A DNA stretch of 64,000 nucleotides from an uncultured Verrucomicrobia subdivision 3 bacterium (GCA_903895255.1 CAITTG010000135.1:1-64000); one strand, 5' to 3'. Counted from the first letter of the stretch, positions 19,092 through 28,007 are shown. Notes: generated by a model from the letters alone, not told the origin. Numbers and translations are program-made.

Positions 19092-20393
19092 TTAAACGGG
19101 CGTTTTTCCACTTTTGGGCAGCAAAAACGCCAGCCCGGCCGCGACGAGCAAACCCAGTCCCAAGGCCGTGAACGGCACGGCCACACTGTGATATTGGGTT
19201 TTAAGCCAACCCACGATGTAGGGACCGGCAAAACCGCCGGTATTGCCCAGGGCGTTGACCAGTCCAATGACCGGGCCGAAAACGTTGCGCGGCAGCGTTT
19301 CCGTGGGGATGGCCCAGAACGGAGCCAGCGCGGCGAACGGCCCGGGAATAGCCAGGCATAGCAACGCATACGCCAGCCAAAAATGGTCCCGCATCAGCAC
19401 GCTGAGAATCAGGCTCACCCCGCTCAAAATATATACCGCCGCCACATGGCCCCGACGCTCACCGGTACGGTCGGAATGCCAGGAGTTCACCACCATGATT
19501 ACTGCGGTCAGCGCATAGGGAGCCGCGAACAGGAACCCATATTGCACCGCGCTGAAATGCCGGGCTTTCAAACCCTCCGTGAAAAAGGTCATGCAGCCAT
19601 ACGCCGCCGAGTTGTGCAGGAAATTGATGAGAATCATCACCCCGATTTCCCGGCGGGCGAGGCGCTGCCAGAACGGCACTGGCGCCACCGGTTCCAGTTC
19701 CGCCGCCTCGCGTTCCAGGGTCGCCTCCAGATCGTCGCGCTCCGCCTGGGAAATCCATTTCGCCTCGCGCGGATGATCGCTGATGCAAAACCACCAGATG
19801 GGCAGCCAGACGAAAGGCAGCGCGCCTTCCAGGATGAGCATCGTTTGCCAGCCATAGGCACCCAACAACCAGCCGGTGAAGGGCGCGGAGGCCGCCACGG
19901 CCAGCGGCTGGCACAAATTCCAACAGGCATTCGCGCGAGCACGTTCCGCCCGGGGAAACCAGTGGGCCAGCAGCACCACCGTGGCCGGATACACACTGCT
20001 TTCCGCCATGCCCAGCAAAAAGCGCGCCGTTTCAAATTGATGAAATGTCCGGGCCAGACCGCAGGCCACCGCGCAGCCGCCCCAGAAAATCAGACAGACG
20101 CTCACCAGTTTCTTCGCGCTCCAACTACCCGCCAGCCAGCCCCCGGCCATTTGCAGCAGCACGTACCCCAAAAAGAAAATGCCCGCCGCCTGCCCTTTCA
20201 TGCGGTCATCCATCTGCAAGTCGCGCAGCATGGAGGAAATGTTCGGATCCAGCGCCAGGGAGATATTCGTGCGATCCACGTACGAGATCGTGTACATGAC
20301 CAGCGCCACCGGAATGATGCGGACCCAGCGCGCGGCAATCATGGCAGGAACAAGAGCTGGCGTGGCATGGGGGAAATCATGCCGTGAACCCAT
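19092..20393 (-). CDS. MFS transporter, anion:cation symporter (ACS) type
   Basis: About 433 residues, 12 predicted membrane helices. The N-terminal PVALVMYTISYVDRTN and the following GYVLLQMAGGWLAG are typical of the ACS/phthalate-permease branch, which takes up organic anions such as hexuronates or other acids with protons. Possible starts are ATG 20393 (chosen), GTG 20405 and ATG 20342; the last begins right at the conserved region. The substrate cannot be told from sequence. Confidence 0.85.
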   Translation of the reverse strand: MGSRHDFPHATPALVPAMIAARWVRIIPVALVMYTISYVDRTNISLALDPNISSMLRDLQMDDRMKGQAAGIFFLGYVLLQMAGGWLAGSWSAKKLVSVCLIFWGGCAVACGLARTFHQFETARFLLGMAESSVYPATVVLLAHWFPRAERARANACWNLCQPLAVAASAPFTGWLLGAYGWQTMLILEGALPFVWLPIWWFCISDHPREAKWISQAERDDLEATLEREAAELEPVAPVPFWQRLARREIGVMILINFLHNSAAYGCMTFFTEGLKARHFSAVQYGFLFAAPYALTAVIMVVNSWHSDRTGERRGHVAAVYILSGVSLILSVLMRDHFWLAYALLCLAIPGPFAALAPFWAIPTETLPRNVFGPVIGLVNALGNTGGFAGPYIVGWLKTQYHSVAVPFTALGLGLLVAAGLAFLLPKSGKTPV

Positions 20394-20461
20394 TCGCCCG
20401 GTCACGTATATTTTTGGGTGCCCCGGGCATAGAGTGCTTGAGGCTTGAATATTGAGGCTTC

Positions 20462-20522
20462 ATTGAAGTTTGGATTTTGAAATTTGATTATTCCCTGGAG
20501 CTTGGATGTTGGAGCTTGGAAC
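20462..20522. repeat. Dispersed repeat between two MFS genes
   Basis: Inverted copy of the repeat also at 62151-62211: read on the minus strand it has CCAAGCTCCAGGGAATAAT followed by CAAATTTCAAAATCC, close to CCAAGCTCCAGAGAATATT and CAAATTCCAAGC in the later copy. Confidence 0.6.
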
Positions 20523-20530
20523 TTTCGCCT

Positions 20531-21904
20531 TCAATCTCCCGGCCAAAACCGCGCCCACAACCGCTGCGGCGTGACCACCAGAAATTCCGTCAGCAACGCC
20601 TCCAGGCTGGCCGCCTTGGGTTCATGCAGTTTCCCGGCCAGCACCAGTCCGAGGGCGAACATCCCCAGCGCCAGGGTGTAAAAGATCGTGAACTGATTCC
20701 AGTTCAAGCCCAGCCAGTGCCCCTGCCATTTGCCCACATAATCAATCAGCAACCCCCAGCCCACCGGGGCCAGCCCGAGGGTGACATTGGAAATGACGGA
20801 ATACAGCGCGAAGAAATGATTGCGGCCCATGGGGGGAATCACCGCCATGGCCAGGCGGTTGAAGGCGATGGCCACCAGTGCGTTGAACAGGCCCATGAGA
20901 AATTGGAGCGTCAGAATGACGGACAAATGCGGGGGCAGCTCGCCCCCGGCCATGGCAATCCACGACACCAGAATCAGCACCCAGACCCCGAGGGCGAAGA
21001 TCAGCACCGGCTTGCTGCCCAAATGATCCTGGCGGTGCCCGAGCAGCCACAGACTGCTGAGGCCGCCCAGAAAGGCCACCGAGGTGACGAACAAAATCCG
21101 GCCTTCCGGCAACGCGGTTTCACTTTTCAAAAAGGCCACGGTGAAGGCGGTCATGCCGCCGTAAGCCACCGCCCAAACCGCCACCAGATGCAGCAGTTTT
21201 TGGAAAGGCGGATGCCGCAGCATCGCCAGCCAGGGCACCGGCAGGTTGGAGTGCCGTTCCTTTTCCGTGATGGCCACATCCGGCACCCGGCGCAGGAAGA
21301 TCAGACTGACCAGCCCCATCGCCGCGCTAAAAGTAAAGATGAGCGTGTACTGCCACGGATGCGGCGTTTCGCCGAGGCACACGGCCGAAACCACCACCGT
21401 CAGGAAACTGCCCAGATTCGCCATCGCCGCGTCGCGCGACACATAGCGTCCGCGCCACACCTCCGGCACGAGGCTGGCAATCCACGGCAGCCACGCGCAA
21501 CTGGCAATGCCCCGCACCAGATTAAAGCCAAACAGACCCGTGAGGATCAGCACCAGCCGGGTGCTTTGGTCCAGGAACCCCGAGGTCAGCGGCACCAGCG
21601 CCATCGCAAACGTGAATAACGTGCGCGTGCCCCAGCCCCCCAGCACGAACCGCTTGTACCCGACCCGCTCAATGTAATGCGCCGCGGGAATCTGGAAGAT
21701 CACCAGCAGGGGCATCATACCGGCAATGATCCCCAGCACCGTGGCGCTCGCGTGGAGCGTCTTGGCATAAAGGATCATCGGGCTGCCCAGCACGATCTGG
21801 AAGGACAGCCCGTTAAACACCGCAAACCGCCAGGCATCGTACAACCCCGGGGGATAGGGGCGCGCGGTGGCCGGCGCGGCGGCTGGTTGGTTTATTTCAG
21901 CCAT
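20531..21904 (-). CDS. MFS transporter
   Basis: 457 residues with about 12 membrane helices. The N-terminus (AWRFAVFNGLSFQIVLGSP) and the loop with RYVSRDAAMANLGSF resemble a group of MFS proteins common in Verrucomicrobiota and Planctomycetota whose substrates are unknown. The gene is in tandem with the previous MFS gene but separated by about 125 bases with a dispersed repeat, so shared transcription is uncertain. Confidence 0.82.
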   Translation of the reverse strand: MAEINQPAAAPATARPYPPGLYDAWRFAVFNGLSFQIVLGSPMILYAKTLHASATVLGIIAGMMPLLVIFQIPAAHYIERVGYKRFVLGGWGTRTLFTFAMALVPLTSGFLDQSTRLVLILTGLFGFNLVRGIASCAWLPWIASLVPEVWRGRYVSRDAAMANLGSFLTVVVSAVCLGETPHPWQYTLIFTFSAAMGLVSLIFLRRVPDVAITEKERHSNLPVPWLAMLRHPPFQKLLHLVAVWAVAYGGMTAFTVAFLKSETALPEGRILFVTSVAFLGGLSSLWLLGHRQDHLGSKPVLIFALGVWVLILVSWIAMAGGELPPHLSVILTLQFLMGLFNALVAIAFNRLAMAVIPPMGRNHFFALYSVISNVTLGLAPVGWGLLIDYVGKWQGHWLGLNWNQFTIFYTLALGMFALGLVLAGKLHEPKAASLEALLTEFLVVTPQRLWARFWPGD

Positions 21905-22014
21905 GCATCAATGATGCCAAGAAACGGGACGAGAACCAACCGCCAACCTTCGTGTGATTCATCCGCTGCCCATGTGCTGAATTAGTGCCGTTCGTGCCAT
22001 CCGTGGGCCACCCG

Positions 22015-22115
22015 ATCTTGCCCCCTCACTGTCCGGGGCAACGCCCCCATTCCCCCTTGTTTACCGGGCGTTTCCCCTCGTTCATTCCCCGCGCGTTGCC
22101 CCTTTTCCCCCAGGC
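22015..22115 (+). repeat. Leader copy 1, upstream of the gp27-like fragment gene
   Basis: About 100 bases of C-rich sequence starting TCTTGCCCCCTC and ending just before an ATG. A related copy of the same length lies at 27035-27135, also ending at an ATG. The first 27 bases differ at one position and the last ~20 are nearly the same. Confidence 0.6.
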
Positions 22116-22535
22116 ATGGAGAACATTGAAAAGTTTGCAGAGGTGAAATCGATGCTGACCGATATTGCGGCCGCCAAGGCGGAATGGCAGCGCGCCGCCG
22201 GCGGTTCCATTGGCGAAGTCGCCGCCGGCTGGCTGGCCCCGTATTATTTGCTGACCGTGCGCGGCCAGCTCACCGCCCTGCCCGAAGGCCCCGAGCGCTT
22301 CAAGCTTCTACGGCTCGCCGTTGCCGATGCCGTGACCCTCCAGCGCGGCGGCCATGCCGGCGACTGGTTGCAACTGGAAACCGAAAGACTCGAATTCAAC
22401 CGCCAAAAACACCGCGACACCCTCGCCGCCGCGCAAACCGCCATCCAAAAACTCCGCGACCCCCAACTCCCCATGAGCGATGCCGACCGCCAGGCCATCG
22501 TCGACAAAGCCGATGAAATCCTCGGCCTAAAATGA
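22116..22535 (+). CDS. Phage-like protein resembling the C-terminal half of the Mu gp27-like gene at 27376
   Basis: 139 residues. The part from GWLAPYYLLTVRGQL through LKLLRLA-like and VTLQRGGHAGDWLQLE parallels GWVTAHYLLAIRKLM, LKTLRTLLHDVVAVRRGDHRAARLQ in the DUF3486-type protein encoded at 27376-27888, so the two are likely paralogues. This one lacks the N-terminal helix-turn-helix-like part. Its short start peptide resembles that of the broken copy at 27136 (MENIEKFAE versus MSAYIEQFAS). It precedes a terminase-like gene, which suggests a role in packaging recognition, but it may be inactive. Confidence 0.6.
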   Translation: MENIEKFAEVKSMLTDIAAAKAEWQRAAGGSIGEVAAGWLAPYYLLTVRGQLTALPEGPERFKLLRLAVADAVTLQRGGHAGDWLQLETERLEFNRQKHRDTLAAAQTAIQKLRDPQLPMSDADRQAIVDKADEILGLK

Positions 22536-22671
22536 GCGAAGCGCGCCTAATGTCTGATGTCCAAAGCGCCCCAGACCCCAGACCCAAGAGCCAAGAGCCC
22601 AGACCCAAGATCCCACCGCCCCCCTTCCTTCCCACCCCGCGCCCCGCGCCCCACGCCTCGCGCCTAATCCC
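22536..22671. repeat. C-rich low-complexity spacer
   Basis: A spacer made of CAGACCCCAGACCC and CCCCGCGCCCCGCGCC units. The same units appear at 26915-27035 and 27236-27310, always in gaps of this phage-like islet. Confidence 0.6.
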
Positions 22672-24242
22672 ATGCCCTCCATCCTCCCCTCCCTCACCCT
22701 CGACGCCCCGGACAAAAAATTGTCCCGCTACTTCCTGCCCTACCAAATCCGCTGGATACAGGACCAGTCCCCCATGTGCCTCGCCGAGAAATCCGTCCGC
22801 ATCGGCTGGACCTTTGCCGACGCCCTGAAAAACGTCCGCAAACGCCTCCTCCACAAAAAACGCGACTACCTCTTCGCCACCAAAGACGAGGCCAGCGCCG
22901 TTGAATACATGCGCACCGTCCAGTCCCACGCCGAACTCTTCAACTACACCAAATACATCGTCTCGCGCGGCGAAGACCGCGAATCCATTTCCGGCGCCCT
23001 CGCCAACGGCGAAAAATTCACCGTCGAAGTGAAATTTAACTACGTCAAGTTCGAGAACGGCTCCCGCATCCTCGCCTTCAGCAGCAACCCCTACGCCATG
23101 GCCGTCTTCGGCGGCGACGTCGGGCTGGATGAATTTGCCAAACACCAGAACGCCGAAAAACTCTGGGAAACCGCCCAGGGCCGCGCCGCCTGGGGCCACG
23201 ACCTCGCCGTCTGGTCCGCGCACGACGGCACCGACACCCTCTTTTACCAGTTCGCCCAGGAAGCTCGGCGCGGCACCGGCGGCTGGAGCTACTACCGCGT
23301 CACCATGGCCGACGCCGTGGAACTCGGCCTCGTCGAGAAAATCAATGCCGTGCGCGGCACCCGCACCACCCGCGAGGAATTCCTGGACCAATGCCGCCTT
23401 CGCGCCCGGCAACCCGAGATCTTTGAGAAGCCTACAACTGCAACCCCTGCGGCAGCACCTCCGGCATCGTCCCCTGGAGCCAGATCGAACTCTGCCAGCA
23501 GGATTACTCGATCCCGCGCCTCCACCTGGAATGGGCCCAGATTGCAGAAACCTTCGGCCCCTTCACCCCCGGGAGCCAGGCCACCCGCGAACGCCGCATT
23601 GCCGACGTCATCCAGTCCACCTTCCAACCCCTGTTCACCACCCCCGCCCAATACCGGCTCGGCTTCGACGTCGCCGCCAGCGGCGAGGGCGATCTGGCCT
23701 GTATTTACATTGATAAAAAAGAGCCCCCCCGCCTGCGCCTCGCTGGCCTCTTCACCTGCCGGACCGACGACTGGCATTTCCTCAAAACCGTCCTCTGGAC
23801 CTTCCATCGCCGCCTGACCGGCCTGCGCTCCGCCGGGGATGAAACCGGCCTTGGCCGCCAAATTTGCTGGGAAACCGCCCAAACCTTCCCCGGCCAGTTC
23901 ACCCCCGTTAACTTTGCCAGCGAGAAATCCAACCTCGGCTTCACCCTCATGAACCAACTCAGCGTCGCCGAAAAAATCTTCCCGAGGGACGAGCCGGATG
24001 TGGCCCAAGACTACTTCTCCCTGCGCAAACTCTTCGTGGGAAAAACCTGGAAATTTACCGAAGGCCGCAACCTGCTCAACCCCGCCAGCCACGGCGACCT
24101 CGCCTGGGCCGGCGCGTTAGCCAGCCACGCCGCCGCCACCAGCAGCGCCCCCGTCGCCTTCGCCCGCATCGACCGCGCCATCCCCGCCTTCGGCCGCGCC
24201 TTTGGCGTAGGCACCTTCAAAGCCACCGCGTGGCCACTCTGA
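22672..24242 (+). pseudogene. Mu gp28-like terminase large subunit, frameshifted
   Basis: The N-terminal ATPase part is read in one frame (start ATG 22672; AEKSVRIGWT as the divergent Walker A, GSRILAFSSNP, and LDEFAKH at the Walker B position). At about 23425-23433 the frame changes: reading one base later gives YNCNPCGSTSGIVPW, the normal continuation, and runs open to TGA at 24242 through the nuclease-like segment GFDVAASGEGDLACIYI. The expected GAG-GAA-GCC-TAC appears as GAGAAGCCTAC, so a single G was lost. With the shift repaired the protein would be about 523 residues, normal for the family. In the original frame a proline/serine-rich nonsense tail runs to 23817. A true mutation, a sequencing error or recoding are all possible; mutation fits the decayed surroundings. 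Confidence 0.75.
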
Positions 24243-24386
24243 TGGCAAGCCCGCTAAGCGATGCCAAGTCTTTCAATTTCCTCGCCAATGTTGATGTGGC
24301 CCGCTAATTTCATTTTCATAAAAATTGAGAGCATATTTCACCTTGAGCCGACCATAGGGCATTTGTTGTTACAATTTTAAATTTCC

Positions 24387-26258
24387 ATGGCAACCAAAAT
24401 AACTTTTGCAACGGCGAAAAACGATTTCGATCAGGCACACAAGAACGCCAAGACGGCGAAATGCCTTGTGCCGGTGAATGGCAAATCCAAAGCCGACGCA
24501 TCCATTCGCGACGCCCAAGGCAACCCCAGCGAAGAATTTTACAAGTGGCAGTTCATTCATTCCTGCATCAAATCCGGCCTTTATTCTCCTGATTTTATTG
24601 GCGTTGAAGTTCAGTTTCCCAAAGGCAACTCGGCAATTCTCCGGCTCGACGGTGCCATTTTTGACAGCGCTGACTGGCTCGATCATTATAACGATTATTG
24701 GCAACATCGTCGTTCGGAAGACTTGGAATGGCTGAACGCTCATCTGCTGGCGGTCATGGAGTTCAAGAAGAACGACAAGGAAATTGAAAAAGTTTTTTCG
24801 ACGCAGGTGAAACCTGCAATGAAGGAAAAAGACCCGGCGGATGCCTATGTCCTCGGCATTTATTATGGCGCGGATCGCCTGTATTTGTTCCAGCGGGAGG
24901 GTGGCAAATGTCTTCGTTATGACCAGGGCAAAAATCAGAAAGCGGAAGACAGCAAAGTCGGCGACCTGTCACTTCACCTGCCAGACCCCTACGGTTATCT
25001 GCCCGGCTTCGATGATTTGGTGAAGCGTGTCAATCGTCCGGCCTCGATTGATCGTTCCAATCGTTCGATTACTGAACTTGACGTCATAACCACCATTGCC
25101 TCCGTCCAAATTCAAACGGCGTTATCCGATGTCTTGCGTGCGCTCGACAAAGTGAACCGAGTTGACCAGCGGGGCTATGGCATCTTTCTCCAAGCCTTCG
25201 CGCTGAAAGTTTATGACGAGAAGCGAAATCAGCGACATCCCCAGCGGCATCTTGATTTTTACATCACGGATGCGGAAGCCGGATTCCATGCTTTGTCCGA
25301 TGTTCCCATAAAAGGATTCATCAAACGTCTGACGACACTCCGCAATGATGCCGCCGGCGAATACCAAAAAATCTTTTCCACCGATGCGATCAATTGGAAA
25401 GACCCCAACGACGTTCAGGCCGTGGTTGCAATTGTGCGAGCATTTCAGGATTACTCTTTTGTCCTGTCCTCCAAGAGCGACCTCTACCAGCTCGTATTTT
25501 ATAATTTTGCCAATTCATTCAAGCGTGATGAGGCCGCGCAATTCCTCACGCCACTGCCGGTGATTGATTTTCTTGTCCGGTTGGTAAATCCGCGTGATGG
25601 CGAGACCGTCTTTGATCCGTGCTGCGGAATCGCAGATTTTCTCTCGCTTTCATTCGTCAATGGTTTGGAAAAACCTGACGGCTGGAAACTAGATGATGCC
25701 AACGTCTATGGCGTGGACTTGGACAGCAACATGATCTCGCTCGCCACGCTCAACATGCTGCTTAATGGTGACGGTGAGGCGAAATTGTTTGCCAAGCCGA
25801 CGCCCGGCTCAATTTTGACAAAAATTGCCGACACGTCTCCGCCGTCGTTAGTTGATCTGGTGCCATCCGAGCACGCTCGTGGGAATTGGGACAACTGGCC
25901 TGACCAAACCACACTGAAAAAATTTGATGTTGTGCTCACCAATCCGCCGTTTGGCGAAGATCGCGCCTATCGAGTTAAGACAGATGCCGACCGAAAAATA
26001 ATTGAGATGTATGAAACCTGGCATCTTTCACGGCAAAAGGCCGATAATGAGGATGCCTTTGGTGCCAAACACGAACGCGGTAAGAGCAAACCGGCATCGT
26101 CCAAGGGTAGCGACGCTCTCGACCTCGGCATTGTCTTCCTTGAAAATGCCTACCCGTTCCTTCGGCATTGTGATCACCCTCCGGGCACCCGCCGCCGACT
26201 GGTTTTCCCCGGGAAAACTCGTCCCCGCGTCTGGCAGCGGCCCCAGTTTTTATTGTGA
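24387..26258 (+). CDS. Truncated restriction-modification enzyme: HsdR_N-like nuclease plus N6-adenine methyltransferase
   Basis: The first ~585 of 623 residues are recognisable. Near the N-terminus LRLDGAIFD and AVMEFKKND (Asp88, Glu125, Lys127) form a PD-(D/E)XK pattern as in HsdR N-terminal nuclease domains; the methyltransferase follows with motif I FDPCCGIADFL (~409) and catalytic NPPFG (~519). The protein stops being methylase-like after DLGIVFLENAY near 26150; the remaining ~36 residues are an out-of-frame reading of the next gene. Normal members continue much further and include a target-recognition domain, so this is a 3' truncation and modification is unlikely. Base composition is clearly more A/T-rich than the flanking phage-like genes, a sign of separate acquisition. 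Confidence 0.72.
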   Translation: MATKITFATAKNDFDQAHKNAKTAKCLVPVNGKSKADASIRDAQGNPSEEFYKWQFIHSCIKSGLYSPDFIGVEVQFPKGNSAILRLDGAIFDSADWLDHYNDYWQHRRSEDLEWLNAHLLAVMEFKKNDKEIEKVFSTQVKPAMKEKDPADAYVLGIYYGADRLYLFQREGGKCLRYDQGKNQKAEDSKVGDLSLHLPDPYGYLPGFDDLVKRVNRPASIDRSNRSITELDVITTIASVQIQTALSDVLRALDKVNRVDQRGYGIFLQAFALKVYDEKRNQRHPQRHLDFYITDAEAGFHALSDVPIKGFIKRLTTLRNDAAGEYQKIFSTDAINWKDPNDVQAVVAIVRAFQDYSFVLSSKSDLYQLVFYNFANSFKRDEAAQFLTPLPVIDFLVRLVNPRDGETVFDPCCGIADFLSLSFVNGLEKPDGWKLDDANVYGVDLDSNMISLATLNMLLNGDGEAKLFAKPTPGSILTKIADTSPPSLVDLVPSEHARGNWDNWPDQTTLKKFDVVLTNPPFGEDRAYRVKTDADRKIIEMYETWHLSRQKADNEDAFGAKHERGKSKPASSKGSDALDLGIVFLENAYPFLRHCDHPPGTRRRLVFPGKTRPRVWQRPQFLL

Positions 26259-26895
26259 ATTCCTCATGCTGGACCGCCTCCTCCTGTGCTGGACCGGCAC
26301 CCGCCGCATTGAAGTGGCCGACGTTGAAGCAATCGATACCTTGGTAAAGCTCCTTTACCTTAAATCCGGCGACGCCATCCCCTGCCGGATCACCCAGCGC
26401 CCGCCGAACGCCCAGGAACGGGCCTTCATCCAGTCGGAACGGTGGATTGCCTCGAATCACGCCCTGGCCGCCGCCCTCACCACCACCCCCCCGCCGCAGG
26501 CAGCCCCAGTGCCCCCCGCCATGGTGCCGCCTCCCTTGACCCCGCCCGAAATCAACGACACCCTGCTCTGGCATGTGCAGCAAAAGATTGTGGATGAACT
26601 CGATCCCAAACTGAAATCCGCCCCCTCCGCCAGCCTGATCTTCACCCGCCTCTGCCGCGACCAATCAACGTTGGCCGAGCTGAGCCGGCGCCACCAATGG
26701 CCCCTCCGCACCCTCAAACTGCGGAAAGCGGCCCTGGAGGGATTCCTAAAAGCCCATTTCAAGCTCCGCCTGGCCGACTTCTACGTGGACCGTTCCGTTT
26801 TCCGCGCCGCCGAGCGTCAACTCTCCGACCACCGCGCCCGCCGCCTCTCCCCCCACAACCTTGCCGATGGTTACGACCCCGATGAAGCCGATTGA
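26146..26895 (+). CDS. Phage-islet protein of unknown function with a C-terminal helix-turn-helix-like region
   Basis: 249 residues from the ATG at 26146, which lies inside the truncated methylase frame; a GTG at 26170 is an alternative. The native start may have been lost at the junction. The N-terminal half (FGIVITLRAPAADWF ... IPCRITQRPP) is not recognised. After a proline-rich linker, STLAELSRRHQWPLRTLKLR looks like a helix-turn-helix. High GC and C-ending codons match the terminase gene, not the methylase. Its last ~29 codons are part of an 87-bp tandem duplication. Confidence 0.55.
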   Translation: MPTRSFGIVITLRAPAADWFSPGKLVPASGSGPSFYCEFLMLDRLLLCWTGTRRIEVADVEAIDTLVKLLYLKSGDAIPCRITQRPPNAQERAFIQSERWIASNHALAAALTTTPPPQAAPVPPAMVPPPLTPPEINDTLLWHVQQKIVDELDPKLKSAPSASLIFTRLCRDQSTLAELSRRHQWPLRTLKLRKAALEGFLKAHFKLRLADFYVDRSVFRAAERQLSDHRARRLSPHNLADGYDPDEAD

Positions 26896-27016
26896 CCCGC
26901 TTTCCGCTTTTTTTCACCCCGCGCCCCGCGCCTCTCCCCCCACGCCCTAGCCGACGGTTATGATGCCGAAGACCCCGATTGACCCGCTTTCCGCATTTTT
27001 CCACCCCGCGCCCCGC
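26843..27016 (+). repeat. Tandem duplication of 87 bp over a gene end
   Basis: Two adjacent 87-base units (26843-26929 and 26930-27016). Each encodes the same kind of C-terminus and a stop: PHNLADGYDPDEAD then PHALADGYDAEDPD, followed by matching untranslated sequence. Differences fall mostly where they keep the peptide similar. Confidence 0.75.
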
Positions 27017-27034
27017 GCCTCGTGCCCCGCGCCT

Positions 27035-27135
27035 CTCTTGCCCCCTCGCTGTCCGGGGCAACCTCCCCCATTCCCCTTTATTAACAGCCCTTTTCCCCCA
27101 TTGGTCCGCGCTGCGTTGCCCCTTTTCCCCAAGAC
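27035..27135 (+). repeat. Leader copy 2 with a truncated start peptide
   Basis: Related to 22015-22115 and, like it, exactly 100 bases from the TCTTG word to an ATG (27136). The frame after this ATG keeps about ten codons like those of the 22116 gene and then runs into C-rich filler, so the second copy of the gene is broken. The whole gap 26896-27375 holds only repeats and this remnant. Confidence 0.6.
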
Positions 27136-27191
27136 ATGAGCGCATACATAGAACAGTTCGCCAGCCCGAAACCCGAACCCTTCCCCCGTGG

Positions 27192-27211
27192 GGCAGGCGT
27201 CCCCGCCTGCC
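27192..27211. repeat. Palindromic intergenic motif GGCAGGCG-N4-CGCCTGCC
   Basis: Perfect 8-bp arms around a 4-base loop inside the filler after leader copy 2. It resembles the short palindromic repeats scattered in related genomes. Confidence 0.5.
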
Positions 27212-27375
27212 GGTTGCCGCACCGCCCGCCTTCCCCAGACCCAAGGCCCGAGACCCCAGACCCCAGACCCTTTTCCCGCCCCGCGCCCCGCGCCCCGCGC
27301 CTCGTGCCTGAGGTCGCTCCGCCCAATCTCCGCCTTTATCCGGCCCTATCCGCCCTTTTCCGGCCATAAAAAAAT

Positions 27376-27888
27376 ATGAATGAAGTACCCAAAGGTAAAA
27401 TCGGACGCCTCCCCAAGGCCATCCAGGAACAAGTCAACCGCCGGCTGGAGCAAGGCGAGGTGGCACGGACCCTCGTCACCTGGCTCAATGCCCTGCCGGA
27501 AGTCCAAGCCGTGCTGGCGGCGGAATTCGCCGGCAAACCCATTCGCGAACAAAACCTGTCCGAATGGCGCAAAAATGGCTACCAGAAGTGGTTGCTCCAC
27601 CATCGCGCCTGGGAGATGACGCAAGCCACCACCTCCACCCCCGACCAGCCCTTGACCGACCAGATGACGGGCTGGGTGACCGCCCATTACTTGCTCGCCA
27701 TCCGCAAACTGATGGAAGCCAGCCCCCGTGGCGGGCCGGATTTGAAAACCCTGCGGACCCTGTTGCACGATGTCGTCGCCGTGCGCCGGGGCGATCACCG
27801 TGCGGCCCGGTTACAAATCGCCTGGGAAGGCCTGGCGGAAAAACAACGGAAAACCAGCGGGGAATTATGCGAACGGGTCTCGAAATGA
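27376..27888 (+). CDS. DUF3486 / Mu gp27-like protein
   Basis: 170 residues. The N-terminal GRLPKAIQEQVNRRLEQGE and ILTWLN-like helices followed by NLSEWRKNGYQKWL match the family of Mu gp27-like small packaging proteins, which bind DNA and act with a gp28-type large subunit. Complete in length and apparently intact. Its C-terminal half parallels the shorter protein at 22116. It sits 5 kb downstream of the broken large subunit, an unusual order, since these two are normally adjacent. No head, tail, transposase or lysis gene is present. Confidence 0.75.
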   Translation: MNEVPKGKIGRLPKAIQEQVNRRLEQGEVARTLVTWLNALPEVQAVLAAEFAGKPIREQNLSEWRKNGYQKWLLHHRAWEMTQATTSTPDQPLTDQMTGWVTAHYLLAIRKLMEASPRGGPDLKTLRTLLHDVVAVRRGDHRAARLQIAWEGLAEKQRKTSGELCERVSK

Positions 27889-28007
27889 ATCTCGAACCGT
27901 GCCCTCTCCGGGCTTTGCCGCAGCGCACCCTGCGGATGCGGCCTCCCGCAAATTTCCCGGCAGGTTTGGCTTGCGACTTGACCCGCCGGTTCGTATCTCG
28001 TGGGGCG

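Noticed and set aside
20477..21619. 380-codon plus-strand open frame
   Set aside because: Antisense to the MFS gene; Gln/His/Arg-rich and without domain.
22015..27310. CRISPR array in the repeat-rich islet
   Set aside because: Repeats are not regularly spaced and spacers are themselves repeats; no cas genes.
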